Part shown: in pieces, positions 1 to 9,628 of the stretch
How positions within the stretch are numbered: position 1 is the first letter of the stretch
Layout: each line of letters opens with the position of its first letter
Origin: Caldifarciminota bacterium UBA6260
GTDB lineage: Bacteria > Hydrothermota > 32-111
Direction of reading: 5' to 3'
Assembly (NCBI GenBank): GCA_002441125.1
Contig: DJVI01000018.1
Span: forward strand, 1-64,000
Length of the DNA: 64,000 nucleotides
The notes under the pieces: generated by a model
Seen by the model: only the letters and a program-made list of their open reading frames with translations
Told to the model about the DNA's origin: nothing
Database searches by the model: none
Position numbers and translations under genes: made by a program

Positions 1-402
1 TGAATTTTTTAAAATTTCAGGTGATATTATGTTTGGGTTCAAAAGTGGTAAGCCAGCACCAAGAAAAACAAGGTCAACCCTTTCTTCAAGAGATATAAGC
101 AAAAGTTCGTTAAAATCTGTAAGAGCCATCATTATGTTTACTCCGATTATCCCATCGGTATTCTCTTTAGCCTTTCTTATCTCTTTCCTTAAAGCTCTCC
201 TGTTAGCCTCTTTGAAATTCATAACAAAATCTGGCTCAAGCATTCCTATTCCTGCTGCTGCTATTACTCCTATTCCACCCTCATTAGCAACTGCTGAAGC
301 CAACCTTGATAAAGAGATCCCAACTCCCATCCCACCTTGAATTATAGGTATCTTAGCAATGAGGTTACCTATTTTTAATTGAGGTATACCTTTCAAATTC
401 AT
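1..402 (-). CDS. Nitronate monooxygenase / FabK-type flavoprotein, N-terminal part (runs off window)
   Basis: The 134 codons present read in from an ATG at 402 and continue past the left edge, so the C-terminal part is missing. The start has a good Shine-Dalgarno (GGAGAA, 6 nt upstream). The motifs PIIQGGMGVGIS (about residues 20-31) and EGGIGVIAAAGIGM are the FMN-binding beginning of the TIM barrel in the 2-nitropropane dioxygenase / nitronate monooxygenase family, which also contains the enoyl-ACP reductase FabK. The family oxidises nitronates, or reduces enoyl-ACP when FabK. The fragment does not decide between the two, although GVGISLSRLASAV is closer to the nitronate monooxygenase-like branch. 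No partner gene is visible upstream. Confidence 0.8.
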   Translation of the reverse strand, partial: MNLKGIPQLKIGNLIAKIPIIQGGMGVGISLSRLASAVANEGGIGVIAAAGIGMLEPDFVMNFKEANRRALRKEIRKAKENTDGIIGVNIMMALTDFNELLLISLEERVDLVFLGAGLPLLNPNIISPEILKNS

Positions 403-864
403 AAATTCTCCTTTTTTACTTTTCGTCATCTAAAAAAATAGTCCTTTAAAATTTTTTGATACTTTTGCAATAACAGAATATTTTTTATAGATGATGATAA
501 AATTCATTTTAATTATCCTTCTTTACAGTAAAACAATAAATAAATGATTAAATTTTCAACAAATTTTTTTATTTTTAAAATATTGGTAAAACAGGAAAAG
601 AGAGTTGAACTCAGATTTTTTGATTTTATTTTAGGATTTAAATTAAACTTAGGAGATTCCCAACCGAATAAAATTTTCATTTATAGAACTTTTCTTATAT
701 CCTCATCAAAATCTTTTACCAAAATTTCAAATTAAACTGAAATGTTAAAATATTTTTTTTGTTACTTTTTTTCATCGATTATATTGTATCCCTTAATTCA
801 TTTTTAGTAAACAGAAATAAAATTAAAAATATTAAAAAGTCAAATACTAAATCACCAACAAATA
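403..864. other. Gene-poor AT-rich spacer
   Basis: About 460 bases with no convincing gene on either strand. A 63-codon open frame on the plus strand (544-735) has no ribosome binding site and no recognisable sequence. No strong hairpin or repeat was seen. Confidence 0.5.
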
Positions 865-1188
865 CTATAATGAGTCCTTACCTGCTGGGGTAAGTTCAAA
901 ATAATAATTTGTTTTTGGTCCATAACACCACAAAAGAAAAGGCCATGCTAAAAATAAACCTAAAATAAAGGGCCCTGGTTTTAACTCTTTTTCAAGTGGG
1001 CATATTATTTCTTTATAACCTTCTTTAGTAATCTTTATATTATAGTTATCAAAAACAAAATCACTAAGAGAATAAGTAAAAGGTGTCTTACCAACGGGGT
1101 TTTCATTGATGTATATTTTAGCTCCTTGTGGTTGAGTATTAAAGGTAACAAAAGTAGAGCATCCTGAAAATAATATTGCTATTATCAA
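865..1188 (-). CDS. Small lipoprotein with PEGA domain
   Basis: About 107 residues. The N-terminus is hydrophobic and ends in a lipobox (ILFSGC), so the mature protein should be lipidated on Cys and anchored in a membrane. It is followed by a PEGA-like repeat (TFNTQPQGAKIYIN, then NPVGKTPFTYSL), a beta-strand module common in exported proteins. A second hydrophobic stretch with paired Trp (FLAWPFLLWCYG) lies near the C-terminus. The start is uncertain: the TTG at 1188 gives a very short signal, while the open frame continues upstream to an ATT at 1215 directly after GGGGGA, giving a more normal signal peptide (IIKIFVVFTLIIAILF). No catalytic function is suggested. Confidence 0.7.
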   Translation of the reverse strand: MIIAILFSGCSTFVTFNTQPQGAKIYINENPVGKTPFTYSLSDFVFDNYNIKITKEGYKEIICPLEKELKPGPFILGLFLAWPFLLWCYGPKTNYYFELTPAGKDSL

Positions 1189-1409
1189 AGTAAATACAAC
1201 AAAAATTTTTATAATTCCCCCTTTTTTTTATTTTAAATTTAGATTGATTTTTTATAAATTATTTTTTTATTATAAAAAAATCTTTAAAAAAGTCAATAAG
1301 GAATTTCGGTTGTTAATCAGCCAACAGTTTTTATAAAAATTTTTGCATTGTCACCTGTTATTTGTTGTTTACAATAGTAACTAATCGGATAAAGACATTT
1401 TGAAAACGA

Positions 1410-1886
1410 TTATTCATAATACTTACTGATCCTTTTTTGTCCAGTTATCCTGTACTTTCCATTAAATGTATCCTCATCAGCCTTATAAGATATTTTATTT
1501 TTTATACCAAGATTTCTAAGTTCCTCACGAACCCTTCTTACATCCCTTTCATCAGTCCAGTCATAAGTATAAACACAAATAACCCTTGCTTTTGATTTCC
1601 CAGATAGTTGATTAGGTTTTGCTGTTGCAACTTTAGCACAATCACCCAATTTACCCGCCTCTGTTGCTTCTTTAATTTTTGCCCATACCTCATCTACATT
1701 TTTTGGATCGACAAATATTAGCCATTTTCCACTCCTTTGAGTTGATTTAGGATAGTTGCCTTTCTTCCTCATTGCGTAAATCCAGTAAACATCGGTTACC
1801 TCAGAGGGTTTTGGGTCAGAATAATGCACAGAGATTCCTTTTTGTTTGGCTTTGATAGATTTGTGTCTCTTAACTTTTTTTTTCAT
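1410..1886 (-). CDS. DUF1917-like (C11orf68/Bles03 family) protein
   Basis: The frame opens at 1907, but the better start is the Met at 1886 (MKKKVKRHK), just after GGGAAAG, giving 158 residues and a 17-bp overlap with the upstream HNH gene. The segments DVYWIYAMRKKGNYP, SGKWLIFVDPKNVDEVW and KIKEATEAGKLG match, from memory, the UPF0696/DUF1917 family, whose eukaryotic members are labelled putative phosphothreonine-lyase-like. The C-terminal part (VICVYTYDWTDERDVRRV) is also family-like. The N-terminus is very basic. The overlap implies co-translation with the HNH protein. The activity is unknown. Confidence 0.6.
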   Translation of the reverse strand: MKKKVKRHKSIKAKQKGISVHYSDPKPSEVTDVYWIYAMRKKGNYPKSTQRSGKWLIFVDPKNVDEVWAKIKEATEAGKLGDCAKVATAKPNQLSGKSKARVICVYTYDWTDERDVRRVREELRNLGIKNKISYKADEDTFNGKYRITGQKRISKYYE

Positions 1887-2367
1887 TCTTTCCCTTTTTT
1901 GAAGCATTTTTAATCATATCTTCATATTCTCCTAAATCTACACGCCACTTATATTGTGACCGTTTACGCCATTCGTCAAACGCTCTTTTTTTATATTCTT
2001 TAAAAGTTTCCTCATCACAGTTGTTCACTTTCATAAAATGTTTAACGACTTTTTCATAATCTAATTTTCCTTCTGATGATAGAATTCCAGCCAGTCCTAT
2101 ATGCTTCACATAGTGACACATATCGCAGAGTGCAATGAAACCCATCAATTTCTGAATATGTTTTTTATCATCATATTCCCATATTTCATGGCAATTCAAT
2201 CTTCCTTTGGTTCCACAAATACCGCATCTATGCCCATATTCAACATAGATTCTCTTCCGTATTTTGTCCCAGTCTGATTTTGGAAGAACTTTTCGTAAAT
2301 TATCATACCAAGATGTAGCAGGTACCAATTCTATTGTTAATTTAAGTTCTTTAGATTTCGATTTCAT
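1870..2367 (-). CDS. HNH-type zinc-binding protein, putative endonuclease
   Basis: 165 residues. The central part holds a treble-clef/HNH arrangement: C48-x2-C51 (CGIC), H60-E61 (NCHEIWEYDD), C81-x2-C84-H85 (CDMCHYVKH) and H89. The CHEIWEYDD and LCDMCHYVKHIG segments are typical of a conserved HNH family found near restriction and defence genes. The C-terminal third is charged and probably helical. It overlaps the DUF1917-like gene, so the two form a small operon. The likely role is a metal-dependent DNA or RNA nuclease; the target is unknown. A structural zinc finger without activity remains possible. Confidence 0.65.
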   Translation of the reverse strand: MKSKSKELKLTIELVPATSWYDNLRKVLPKSDWDKIRKRIYVEYGHRCGICGTKGRLNCHEIWEYDDKKHIQKLMGFIALCDMCHYVKHIGLAGILSSEGKLDYEKVVKHFMKVNNCDEETFKEYKKRAFDEWRKRSQYKWRVDLGEYEDMIKNASKKGKNEKKS

Positions 2368-2593
2368 AATGTTTTATATTCACCTCAATTTTATATCTTT
2401 TAAGAGCTTTATCCAGATTGTACCTAATGATTTTACCTTCTGTTTAAAAATTTTGCGTAAATTTTCGAGCAAAAAACTTAATCTAAACTTAACACTAAAC
2501 TGTCTTACGAAAAATTACGTCAACCCTTAAGCAAACTAATGCAGAGTGCCAATATTTTTTATTTGTGTTACTTTTTATAACAATAGAATCTTT

Positions 2594-4033
2594 TCAATCA
2601 ATTACTTTTTTAATTTTTGCTTTTTTTCTTTTACCGTCTGCTGCTTGTTTTATTTCAAAAAAAACTTTTGTGCCAACTGCAATTTTTGAAATTGAGTGAA
2701 AGTCTGGAAATACAGAAAAATAATACTCTCTACCATTATATTTAATAAAACCATCTTTCCCACGTTCGTTGTCATGTAAAATTTTTACAACTTCACCTTT
2801 GATGTCAATATTAGATGATTCTATATGCTTATCATCATTATATATTGGGAAAACTTCGTAACTCTGCCAATATTTTTGGAGTTCATTTTTTAATTTTTCA
2901 AAATCAGATTTTTGAATTTCAGGAAAAGTAAACTTCCTTAATTCTTCCAAAAGCTTTTGTGGCACTTTCCATTTTTCTGATTGTCTAATAAGTTTTGAAA
3001 GTGAAAAATGCTTAAAAGAAAGTTCTAATTGTTTTTTTTCGCTTAATATTTTACCAAGCAAATACAACAAATCGACTTTGTATTCCAATTTTTTAGAATT
3101 TTTTATAGCATCTATCGCTTCTTTTAAAGCAAGATCTACATCTCCTTTTTCAAAATATAATTCAGCTAATTCTTTTTTAATAAACCATTCATGTTTCTTT
3201 TTAAGGATTGATTGAAGTTCTTTAATCGCATCTTCTGTGTTGCCAAGATTTTTCTTTGATAATGCTATTCGTCTTAAAAACCAAACATCATTTGAATGGT
3301 GGAATTTTTTAATTTTCTCAAGTGCTTCTTTTGACAAGTTAAAACATTCTTCCCATTTACATAGCTTTTCCAAAGCCTTAGTTTTAAAAGCATACCAATT
3401 TTCAAAATCGGATGCCAATTCCATATCCTTTAATTGACCTTTTTGTTCAACTTTAATTATTGAACATTCTTTTGAAAGTTTTTCTAGATTTATTTTATTG
3501 CAAAACTCATTAATTACTTTCCAATTAGGTATAGCTTTTTTCTTTTCTGTTTTTAAAACTATCATGAAAAGATTTGATAAAAGTGTTTTTGTAAAATCGC
3601 TTTCTAATTGATTTAAAATTGTTATTAAAGTTTCAATCTTTTCAATTAACTCACTTTTTTTAAAGTCTAAATCTTCTACTTCGTTTTTTTCATATTTTAC
3701 TTCTGTAAAATCATCCTCAGTTGATGAAATTATTTTTTTATCGTTTTTGGCTTTATACAATGCCCAAAGCAACCAACCATATGCACTTAAAATTCTTTCT
3801 TTTTGTCCTTCTTTTATTTCAATCCCGTATGTGTTTAAAAATTGAAAACCCTCATCTAAATTGTTTAACTGCCGTAAACAAGTTAAAATATCGGAAACAA
3901 TGTATTCATTATTTGCAATTTGCTCTTTCGTAAATTCATTTTTATTTTTCTCAAAATAGGAAATAGCTTCAGAATATTTTTTTTCTTTTTTAAGATTGGC
4001 AATTTGTTTGCTAAATTCTAACAGAGTAAGCAT
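2594..4033 (-). CDS. TPR protein with C-terminal cold-shock-like (OB-fold) domain
   Basis: 479 residues. Residues about 1-380 are helical with TPR-like repeats (for example NLGNTEDAIKELQSIL, EKGDVDLALKEAIDAI). The last ~75 residues look like a cold-shock/OB domain (GEVVKILHDNERGKDGFIKYNGREY, then VGTKVFFEIK and a basic tail KRKKAKIKKV), so nucleic-acid binding is likely. Its ATG shares one base with the TAA stop of the upstream NERD-helicase (TAATG at 4033), a strong sign of translational coupling and joint function. It is probably the adaptor or sensor subunit of that helicase. No enzymatic motif is seen. Confidence 0.65.
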   Translation of the reverse strand: MLTLLEFSKQIANLKKEKKYSEAISYFEKNKNEFTKEQIANNEYIVSDILTCLRQLNNLDEGFQFLNTYGIEIKEGQKERILSAYGWLLWALYKAKNDKKIISSTEDDFTEVKYEKNEVEDLDFKKSELIEKIETLITILNQLESDFTKTLLSNLFMIVLKTEKKKAIPNWKVINEFCNKINLEKLSKECSIIKVEQKGQLKDMELASDFENWYAFKTKALEKLCKWEECFNLSKEALEKIKKFHHSNDVWFLRRIALSKKNLGNTEDAIKELQSILKKKHEWFIKKELAELYFEKGDVDLALKEAIDAIKNSKKLEYKVDLLYLLGKILSEKKQLELSFKHFSLSKLIRQSEKWKVPQKLLEELRKFTFPEIQKSDFEKLKNELQKYWQSYEVFPIYNDDKHIESSNIDIKGEVVKILHDNERGKDGFIKYNGREYYFSVFPDFHSISKIAVGTKVFFEIKQAADGKRKKAKIKKVID

Positions 4034-6918
4034 TATGAATCCTTTATTTTAAAAAAGATATTTTGAATTTCATCCAAAAAATTTTCGTTAGTACAAGACC
4101 TTACATTTAATGATTTAAAAAATCCATCACTGTCATAATTCAAATCTGCAACAAGAGTATCGTTTAGCTTATTAAATTGTATCCTATCTTTGAAAGGAAA
4201 TTGTATAATGTAGCCAAAACTGATTCCATTCGATTGTATTTGTTGATTTAGTTGCTCATATACAGTTTTTCTCCAATTACAATTAATAAAAGAAAAGTCT
4301 GAAATATGATTTTGAGCTTTCAAATGTTTTAAAAGTTCTTCTCCAAATTCGTTTGAACTAGTTTTAATTAACGTCGGCATTCTAAATTGCCCTCGTCTGT
4401 TGTAGTAAAATGAAATGGTAGCAAATTCTCCAGAATTGCCTTTTATTTCGTATAATTCTTGATAATTATTGTGTTTTATAAAATCTATTGAGAAATTTTT
4501 TTGAGAAATTTTATTTTCAATGAACTGAAACAACTGTAACAAATAAGATTTATGTTCATCAGAACCTGAAAACTTAAATTTTTCTAATATTGTTTTATCG
4601 AAATTTGAAAGATCGGTAGTTGAATCAGCAACGTAAAAAATATCTTCTCCTTTATCAATTTCATTAACTACTGGATTTATATTCAAATTAGAAAATGGAG
4701 TAATTGGCTTATAGTTTATTAAACATACTTTATGATTGGATCTGATTAAACCAGTATAAATCCATTTAAAATAAGATTCTGTTTTACCTCCATTTGTTTC
4801 AACATTAAAATAAGTTTCATCCCATTTGTAATACATTGATTTATGAACTGTCAAAGCCCAACCAAAACGCAGCAAAGCTGAGTTTTTAAATTTATAATAA
4901 TTTGATGAAGGAATATTTCTTAACCGTTTTTGAAGTTCTACTATCAATTCTGTTTTCCCAGTCTTTTTTTTACCTTCAATTTTGGCTTTCTCATATTTAT
5001 CAATTAAACTTTTAATTTTGTCATCAGCCTGGTATTTACCACTTTTGAAATTGGGAATTTCTTTTTCAGCAAGGTTATTGAGTAGTATTTTAAACGAAAT
5101 TATTTCTTCTCTTGAAAGTTCACATCTATCACTTAAACGAAAATTTTCTAAACTCAAAACTTTTACTTGTTGACCGGTTTCATTTAAACGCAAGGTGAGT
5201 TCACGAAACTCGAGTGTTATCGGTATGTTACTTTTTATAATGATTTTTTCAGTAATAATATTTTGAGAAACATTAATAACTGTTGCAAATTGGCCATTGA
5301 ATATTTTTTTAGGTTCCGCATATGGGTCTTTTTCGTCTTCTACTTGAATATTGTTTTCAAAAATCACTAAATCATCTTTATTTAATTCACTGCCATTTTG
5401 TAAAATGGTCTTTTTTATCCAATAATTTACTTTTTGAGCATCTGAATTTGAGTAGCAAAGGATATGAAAATTGGAATTTGCATAAAATGAACTTTTAATT
5501 TCTTTTTCTATATTTTCTTTTGATAAAGCTCTAAAGTTCTCAGATAAATTGAAAGAAAGATTGTTAAATAATTTATTTCGAATACAATTAACTAATTTGA
5601 GAGCTTCTTTAACTATAGTTGATTTATCATTTTTATCATCCAACTGAAATGTATTGCTTTTAAATCCATATTTATCAAAATAATTAGGATTTAATGATGA
5701 GTATTCTTTATTAGCTAAAGAAAGTTGGAAGATGTCTCCAATGAAGATTATTTTTCGTTTACTTTTTTTTAAATCTGCAAACTCTAAAAAATCTTTTAGT
5801 AATTTACCTGAACCAAATCTTAAATCAATAAATTCATGATAACTGTCCGAAATCAAGTGTGATTCATCAACAATAAAAATAGCATCCTCGGTATCATCAG
5901 ATTGCAGAAGCGGGACTATTTCTAATTTTAAATAATTTTTGTTTTCTTCTTCATCATTTTCTTTCTCAGTTTCCAATGTTGAATTACCACCATATATGTA
6001 TGAATAGATACTTTCAAATTCTAAGTTCGAACCTTTTAACAAGTTATTTAAAATTCTGTTTGATAATGCAAAAAGTTTTACTTCTTTTATTTGATTATTA
6101 AAAGCGATCTCTTGAATGAAAGGAATTAAATGAGTTTTTCCACTTAAAGAAGTCCCCTGAAGTATAAAAATCTTTTCTTCTTCAGATTTAATGAATTTGT
6201 CAATTTCATTAAGTGCAGCCTTTTGGTCAGAATAAAGATTTTCAAAATCTAATTTGGTTTGACATGAAATAAAATCTTGTATTTGGTCATAGTTTTCTAA
6301 AGTATTAAAAATATTGGCTCTAAAAATGTTTTTGAAAAGGTCAAATGACTCTTTTGTTAACATAACTTCTTTGTCAGAAATTTCAATGATATCTTTTATT
6401 GTTTCAAGATAGTTACTTTTATCAAAAATGAAAAAATTCAATTCTTCTTTTGGAGGTATTTTACCAACCAATTCTATTGGTTTCTGAAAACAAACTGCTC
6501 TAACAGTATGTGAAGCATTAAATGAACTACCGTAAAGAGGTAATTTCGGCTTTATGTGTTGTTCTACAACTTTGATAAAACGTTCTTTCTGTATTTTAAG
6601 TTGAATGAACGGATTTAAAGAACTACCGCCTTTTATTTGCTCTCCTTTTTCGTTTTTCCAAATTCCATATTCAGATTCTGAGTTCCCAGGTAATATGATT
6701 TTCCCTCCAAAGTTTTTAAAGTCTATAATGCAAACAGCTTTAGTTGTTATTAGTAAAGCATCAATCTGAAGTCGGCGTTCTACTTCACATTCAGAGTTTG
6801 CAATTAATAATCCATCTAATGAATAATTTTCAAACATTTTTTTTAAATTATCTGCAAACTCTCTGAAAAAAGTGTTTTCATAACTCTTTGTAGCTATTCC
6901 TTTTCTTATTTCAAGCAT
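4033..6918 (-). CDS. NERD-domain nuclease fused to SF1-type helicase/ATPase
   Basis: About 960 residues, counting from a TTG at 6924; the ATG at 6918 (AAGG 9 nt upstream) is the better start. The N-terminus resembles a NERD nuclease domain: QIDALLI (D55) and IIDFKN (D68-x-K70), a PD-(D/E)XK-like set. It is followed by Walker A GTSLSGKTH (257-265), Walker B IFIVDESHLI (349-358), motif III IIFIGDIFQL (392-401) and a late UvrD/RecD-like segment ALTVHKSMYYKWDE. It is translationally coupled to the TPR/cold-shock gene. Both are AT-rich and lie among other nuclease genes, so an anti-phage or DNA-repair role is inferred. I do not recognise a named system. Confidence 0.7.
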   Translation of the reverse strand: MLEIRKGIATKSYENTFFREFADNLKKMFENYSLDGLLIANSECEVERRLQIDALLITTKAVCIIDFKNFGGKIILPGNSESEYGIWKNEKGEQIKGGSSLNPFIQLKIQKERFIKVVEQHIKPKLPLYGSSFNASHTVRAVCFQKPIELVGKIPPKEELNFFIFDKSNYLETIKDIIEISDKEVMLTKESFDLFKNIFRANIFNTLENYDQIQDFISCQTKLDFENLYSDQKAALNEIDKFIKSEEEKIFILQGTSLSGKTHLIPFIQEIAFNNQIKEVKLFALSNRILNNLLKGSNLEFESIYSYIYGGNSTLETEKENDEEENKNYLKLEIVPLLQSDDTEDAIFIVDESHLISDSYHEFIDLRFGSGKLLKDFLEFADLKKSKRKIIFIGDIFQLSLANKEYSSLNPNYFDKYGFKSNTFQLDDKNDKSTIVKEALKLVNCIRNKLFNNLSFNLSENFRALSKENIEKEIKSSFYANSNFHILCYSNSDAQKVNYWIKKTILQNGSELNKDDLVIFENNIQVEDEKDPYAEPKKIFNGQFATVINVSQNIITEKIIIKSNIPITLEFRELTLRLNETGQQVKVLSLENFRLSDRCELSREEIISFKILLNNLAEKEIPNFKSGKYQADDKIKSLIDKYEKAKIEGKKKTGKTELIVELQKRLRNIPSSNYYKFKNSALLRFGWALTVHKSMYYKWDETYFNVETNGGKTESYFKWIYTGLIRSNHKVCLINYKPITPFSNLNINPVVNEIDKGEDIFYVADSTTDLSNFDKTILEKFKFSGSDEHKSYLLQLFQFIENKISQKNFSIDFIKHNNYQELYEIKGNSGEFATISFYYNRRGQFRMPTLIKTSSNEFGEELLKHLKAQNHISDFSFINCNWRKTVYEQLNQQIQSNGISFGYIIQFPFKDRIQFNKLNDTLVADLNYDSDGFFKSLNVRSCTNENFLDEIQNIFFKIKDS

Positions 6919-6924
6919 TTTCAA

Positions 6925-7801
6925 TATCCTTTATTTTTTGTTTTTTTCGTTTTCTTAGGGTTACATCATACCTTACGAATTTATCTGAAATCATGGAAGT
7001 ATTTTTTATTCGTATGTGTGAAATCCCCACCATAATATCTCTGTTATACAAAGTTAATAACATACTTTTCTACAATTAATTTTAATTGTTTATTTGTATT
7101 TTAAGTATATCATTAAATTTTTTTCATTCAATATATTATTAACTATCTTATCTTCCTAAATTCAAAATTTTTTGAGGAAGCATAATAATTTATCGTAATT
7201 AAAATATTCACTTATATTTTTAGTTAGATATTCATTTTGTTTTGTGAATAAAAACTTGAAATACTAAAATAAATTTCCCATTGTTTAAAGGATTTCGCCA
7301 AATTTCATTTGTATTTTTTTACCCTAAGTTATAAAACGTATATTTTAAAGAAAGACATTTTTAAACTTTGAGATATTATATTTTCTGGCTTATCTTTTTT
7401 TCTTTGAAAGCAATTTTTAGAAAAAGATTTAGAATATAGTTTTGCTAATTTTTCAATAGCTACCAATTCTAATTACTTTAATTTAATACTTCCACTTGTT
7501 TTTCGTCAAAATCTTTTATATTGAAATGAACAATAAAAAAAGTATTTCTTTTATGATTATATATTTACTTTTTCACCAATTTTATAAATCTGTTAAACTT
7601 TTCAAAATATCAAGTATATCCTTTATCAATTATATACTTTTGTTGTTGATATGAATATAAATTTCGGAGTTTTTGCTCCGTTTATAAATAAGAAATAATT
7701 TTGTATATCTCAAATCTATTTTTTTATTTAGAGTAAAATAATATTTATAAAGTGTTGATTTTTTAAAAAAATTTTTAAAAACAATAATTTATATAAATTT
7801 T
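6925..7801. other. Long AT-rich intergenic region
   Basis: About 880 bases of very AT-rich sequence without a credible gene on either strand. The only structure noted is a short inverted repeat near 7669-7684 (CGGAG, loop TTTTTG, CTCCG), which could be a weak terminator on the plus strand or the end of a decayed gene. It separates the NERD-helicase operon from the McrA-like gene and may carry decayed remnants that I cannot recognise. Confidence 0.4.
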
Positions 7802-9571
7802 TTAGTTATACTCTTTTTTCTTTAAAATAAAATCAATTGTCGAGGTATTTTCCTTTTTCATAGATTTAAGAACATCATCTAAACAATCCCGATTAGATCT
7901 GTGAGATTCATAGTATCTACCAGAACTCGAGTATAGTTCTACAGTTGGGAGTGTTTTTCTTAGACCATTCCAAGCGTTGTACCATGTTTTCCTTTTTACA
8001 GTTGTGTGGGGATGGTGTAACACTATTTTTGGATTTTTCTTTATTGCTAAATCTCGAAAATCCTTGTTTATTTTTTTACGCCATTTACTCTTAGCATTTT
8101 TAGATCTGGGATTAAAAATAGTTAGGTCATGGCAACCTAAAATCATAACTTTCCCAATATCCGAATCAAAAAAATGTGTCTCTAAGTCGGCAACCCTTAC
8201 CAATCCATTTTGTTGCGCTGGTGTTGGATAGGACTTTCCTGTCCAATAAAATTTCTTATTTTTTAGATCAACAAGAAAAACAAGCTCAATATGTGGTTCC
8301 CTAATATAATTTTGAGTTGTTGATATTTTCTCCTTATACGAATCTATACCCAATGTTATGTAATCAGTAAATTTTCTTAATTTTTTATCCAAACCGCCAC
8401 TAAAAAAATTTTTAGCGAGATTTTCAGCTTTTTTAACTAAAATATCCAAAGAATTTTTATTTGGATTTTTATTATCACCTATATCTTTCCAAGATATTGA
8501 TTCTGGCCAATCAAATTGAATAAAACCGCCACATGTTATTAGAAACTTTACTTTTCTGTTTTTAGGCCACTTTTCACAAATATTTTCAAGAAGCCTTTTA
8601 GCCTCATCAAACTTTCCTTCCCATTCATCAGCGATGATTACTCTTGCTATTAATGGATTTGTGTCATTTATTACTTTAATTTTCCAGGATCTGGAATCAC
8701 CCTTTAAAATCTTCTCAAACCTCTTAACATCGGATGACTTATTTGGGTCAAAACTGCACCAAACATAATCCTTAGAAAATAATCTGACTGTTGGCTTTAA
8801 ATCTTTTATTGTAGGGAGGAAATCCCTCAGAGTATCATACCAAGCACGTTGCTCGTCTCTGTAAAGAGGTTCATTGTCTTTAGAGTTGATTTCCTTACAT
8901 AGTTCTATCCACTTTTTCCTGTCAAATCCCAATTCAAGTTTTTCAGGATAACTTTTTAAGGCTACCCCTCTGGGTTCAGTAAAATGTTGTGTTTCATCAA
9001 ATTCCACGATGAACCTTTGATTTGAAACAAAGAAATCGCAATTTGGAAGTGTCTTTGATTTAACAAAATTTTTGTGACCTCTATAATTTTGGAGAGTCTC
9101 GTAAATCTTTTTTAATTCCTCATAGTAAGGTGTATTTTTAAAATCATCAGGGAGTGTTCCTGCCTCAAGATTATAATTCTGTTCAACTTTTCCATAAATT
9201 TTTTCCAGAAGTTTTTTAACTGTTTCTTTGCATTCTGGACATCTTTCATTATGATGAGATTTTGAAAAATTTTTTCTGCTGTTCGTCTTTAATGTCTCGT
9301 TGATAGGAATTATAGAGCGATCTTTTACTATGTGAAAACCCAAATTCTTTAAGAAATTATTTGTCTCTAAGCCACCGCTAAATTCTTTTGGATCTAATTC
9401 TTTACCATTTGCGTACTTATTGGCTAAAGAAATGATATACTTCGGTGGAAAACATTTACCATTATATTTCAGAAAAAACTTTTTTGAACTTCTTCTTACT
9501 GGGATTCCGATTTTTTTACTTTCTTCTATTGCTTTGAAAATGTGTTCTTGATTAATGTTTTTAGGAATCAA
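7802..9571 (-). CDS. Multidomain McrA-like nuclease (ScoMcrA-type head domain plus PD-(D/E)XK-like core)
   Basis: 589 residues, starting at a TTG with GGAGG 7 nt upstream. Residues 1-82 resemble the ScoMcrA-type N-terminal head domain (CFPPKYIISLANKYANG, FSGGLETNNFL, LGFHIV). A CPEC pair (111-114) follows. The core has D179 (NCDFFV), E190-F-D192-E193 (RFIVEFDETQHF), like a PD-(D/E)XK nuclease. The C-terminal third has VMILGCHDLTIFNPRS and KIVLHHPHTT, a His/Asp-rich conserved module of unknown activity. It was probably a modification-dependent or autonomous restriction nuclease. It stands alone, next to the cassette array, with no attC-like site of its own seen. Confidence 0.55.
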   Translation of the reverse strand: MIPKNINQEHIFKAIEESKKIGIPVRRSSKKFFLKYNGKCFPPKYIISLANKYANGKELDPKEFSGGLETNNFLKNLGFHIVKDRSIIPINETLKTNSRKNFSKSHHNERCPECKETVKKLLEKIYGKVEQNYNLEAGTLPDDFKNTPYYEELKKIYETLQNYRGHKNFVKSKTLPNCDFFVSNQRFIVEFDETQHFTEPRGVALKSYPEKLELGFDRKKWIELCKEINSKDNEPLYRDEQRAWYDTLRDFLPTIKDLKPTVRLFSKDYVWCSFDPNKSSDVKRFEKILKGDSRSWKIKVINDTNPLIARVIIADEWEGKFDEAKRLLENICEKWPKNRKVKFLITCGGFIQFDWPESISWKDIGDNKNPNKNSLDILVKKAENLAKNFFSGGLDKKLRKFTDYITLGIDSYKEKISTTQNYIREPHIELVFLVDLKNKKFYWTGKSYPTPAQQNGLVRVADLETHFFDSDIGKVMILGCHDLTIFNPRSKNAKSKWRKKINKDFRDLAIKKNPKIVLHHPHTTVKRKTWYNAWNGLRKTLPTVELYSSSGRYYESHRSNRDCLDDVLKSMKKENTSTIDFILKKKEYN

Positions 9572-9628
9572 GTTAAAACCTCCATAATTTCATATAATTG
9601 TTTTTATCCATAGTTATTTTACATATCC

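Noticed and set aside
29..340. Plus-strand open frame of 103 codons
   Set aside because: It lies opposite the FabK/NMO-type gene, which has a clear family match and a ribosome binding site on the minus strand.
544..735. Plus-strand 63-codon open frame
   Set aside because: No binding site, no recognisable sequence and low-complexity Phe/Lys content expected by chance in AT-rich DNA.
6925..7801. Missing gene between the helicase and the McrA-like protein
   Set aside because: All six frames are broken by frequent stops and no family-like segment was found.
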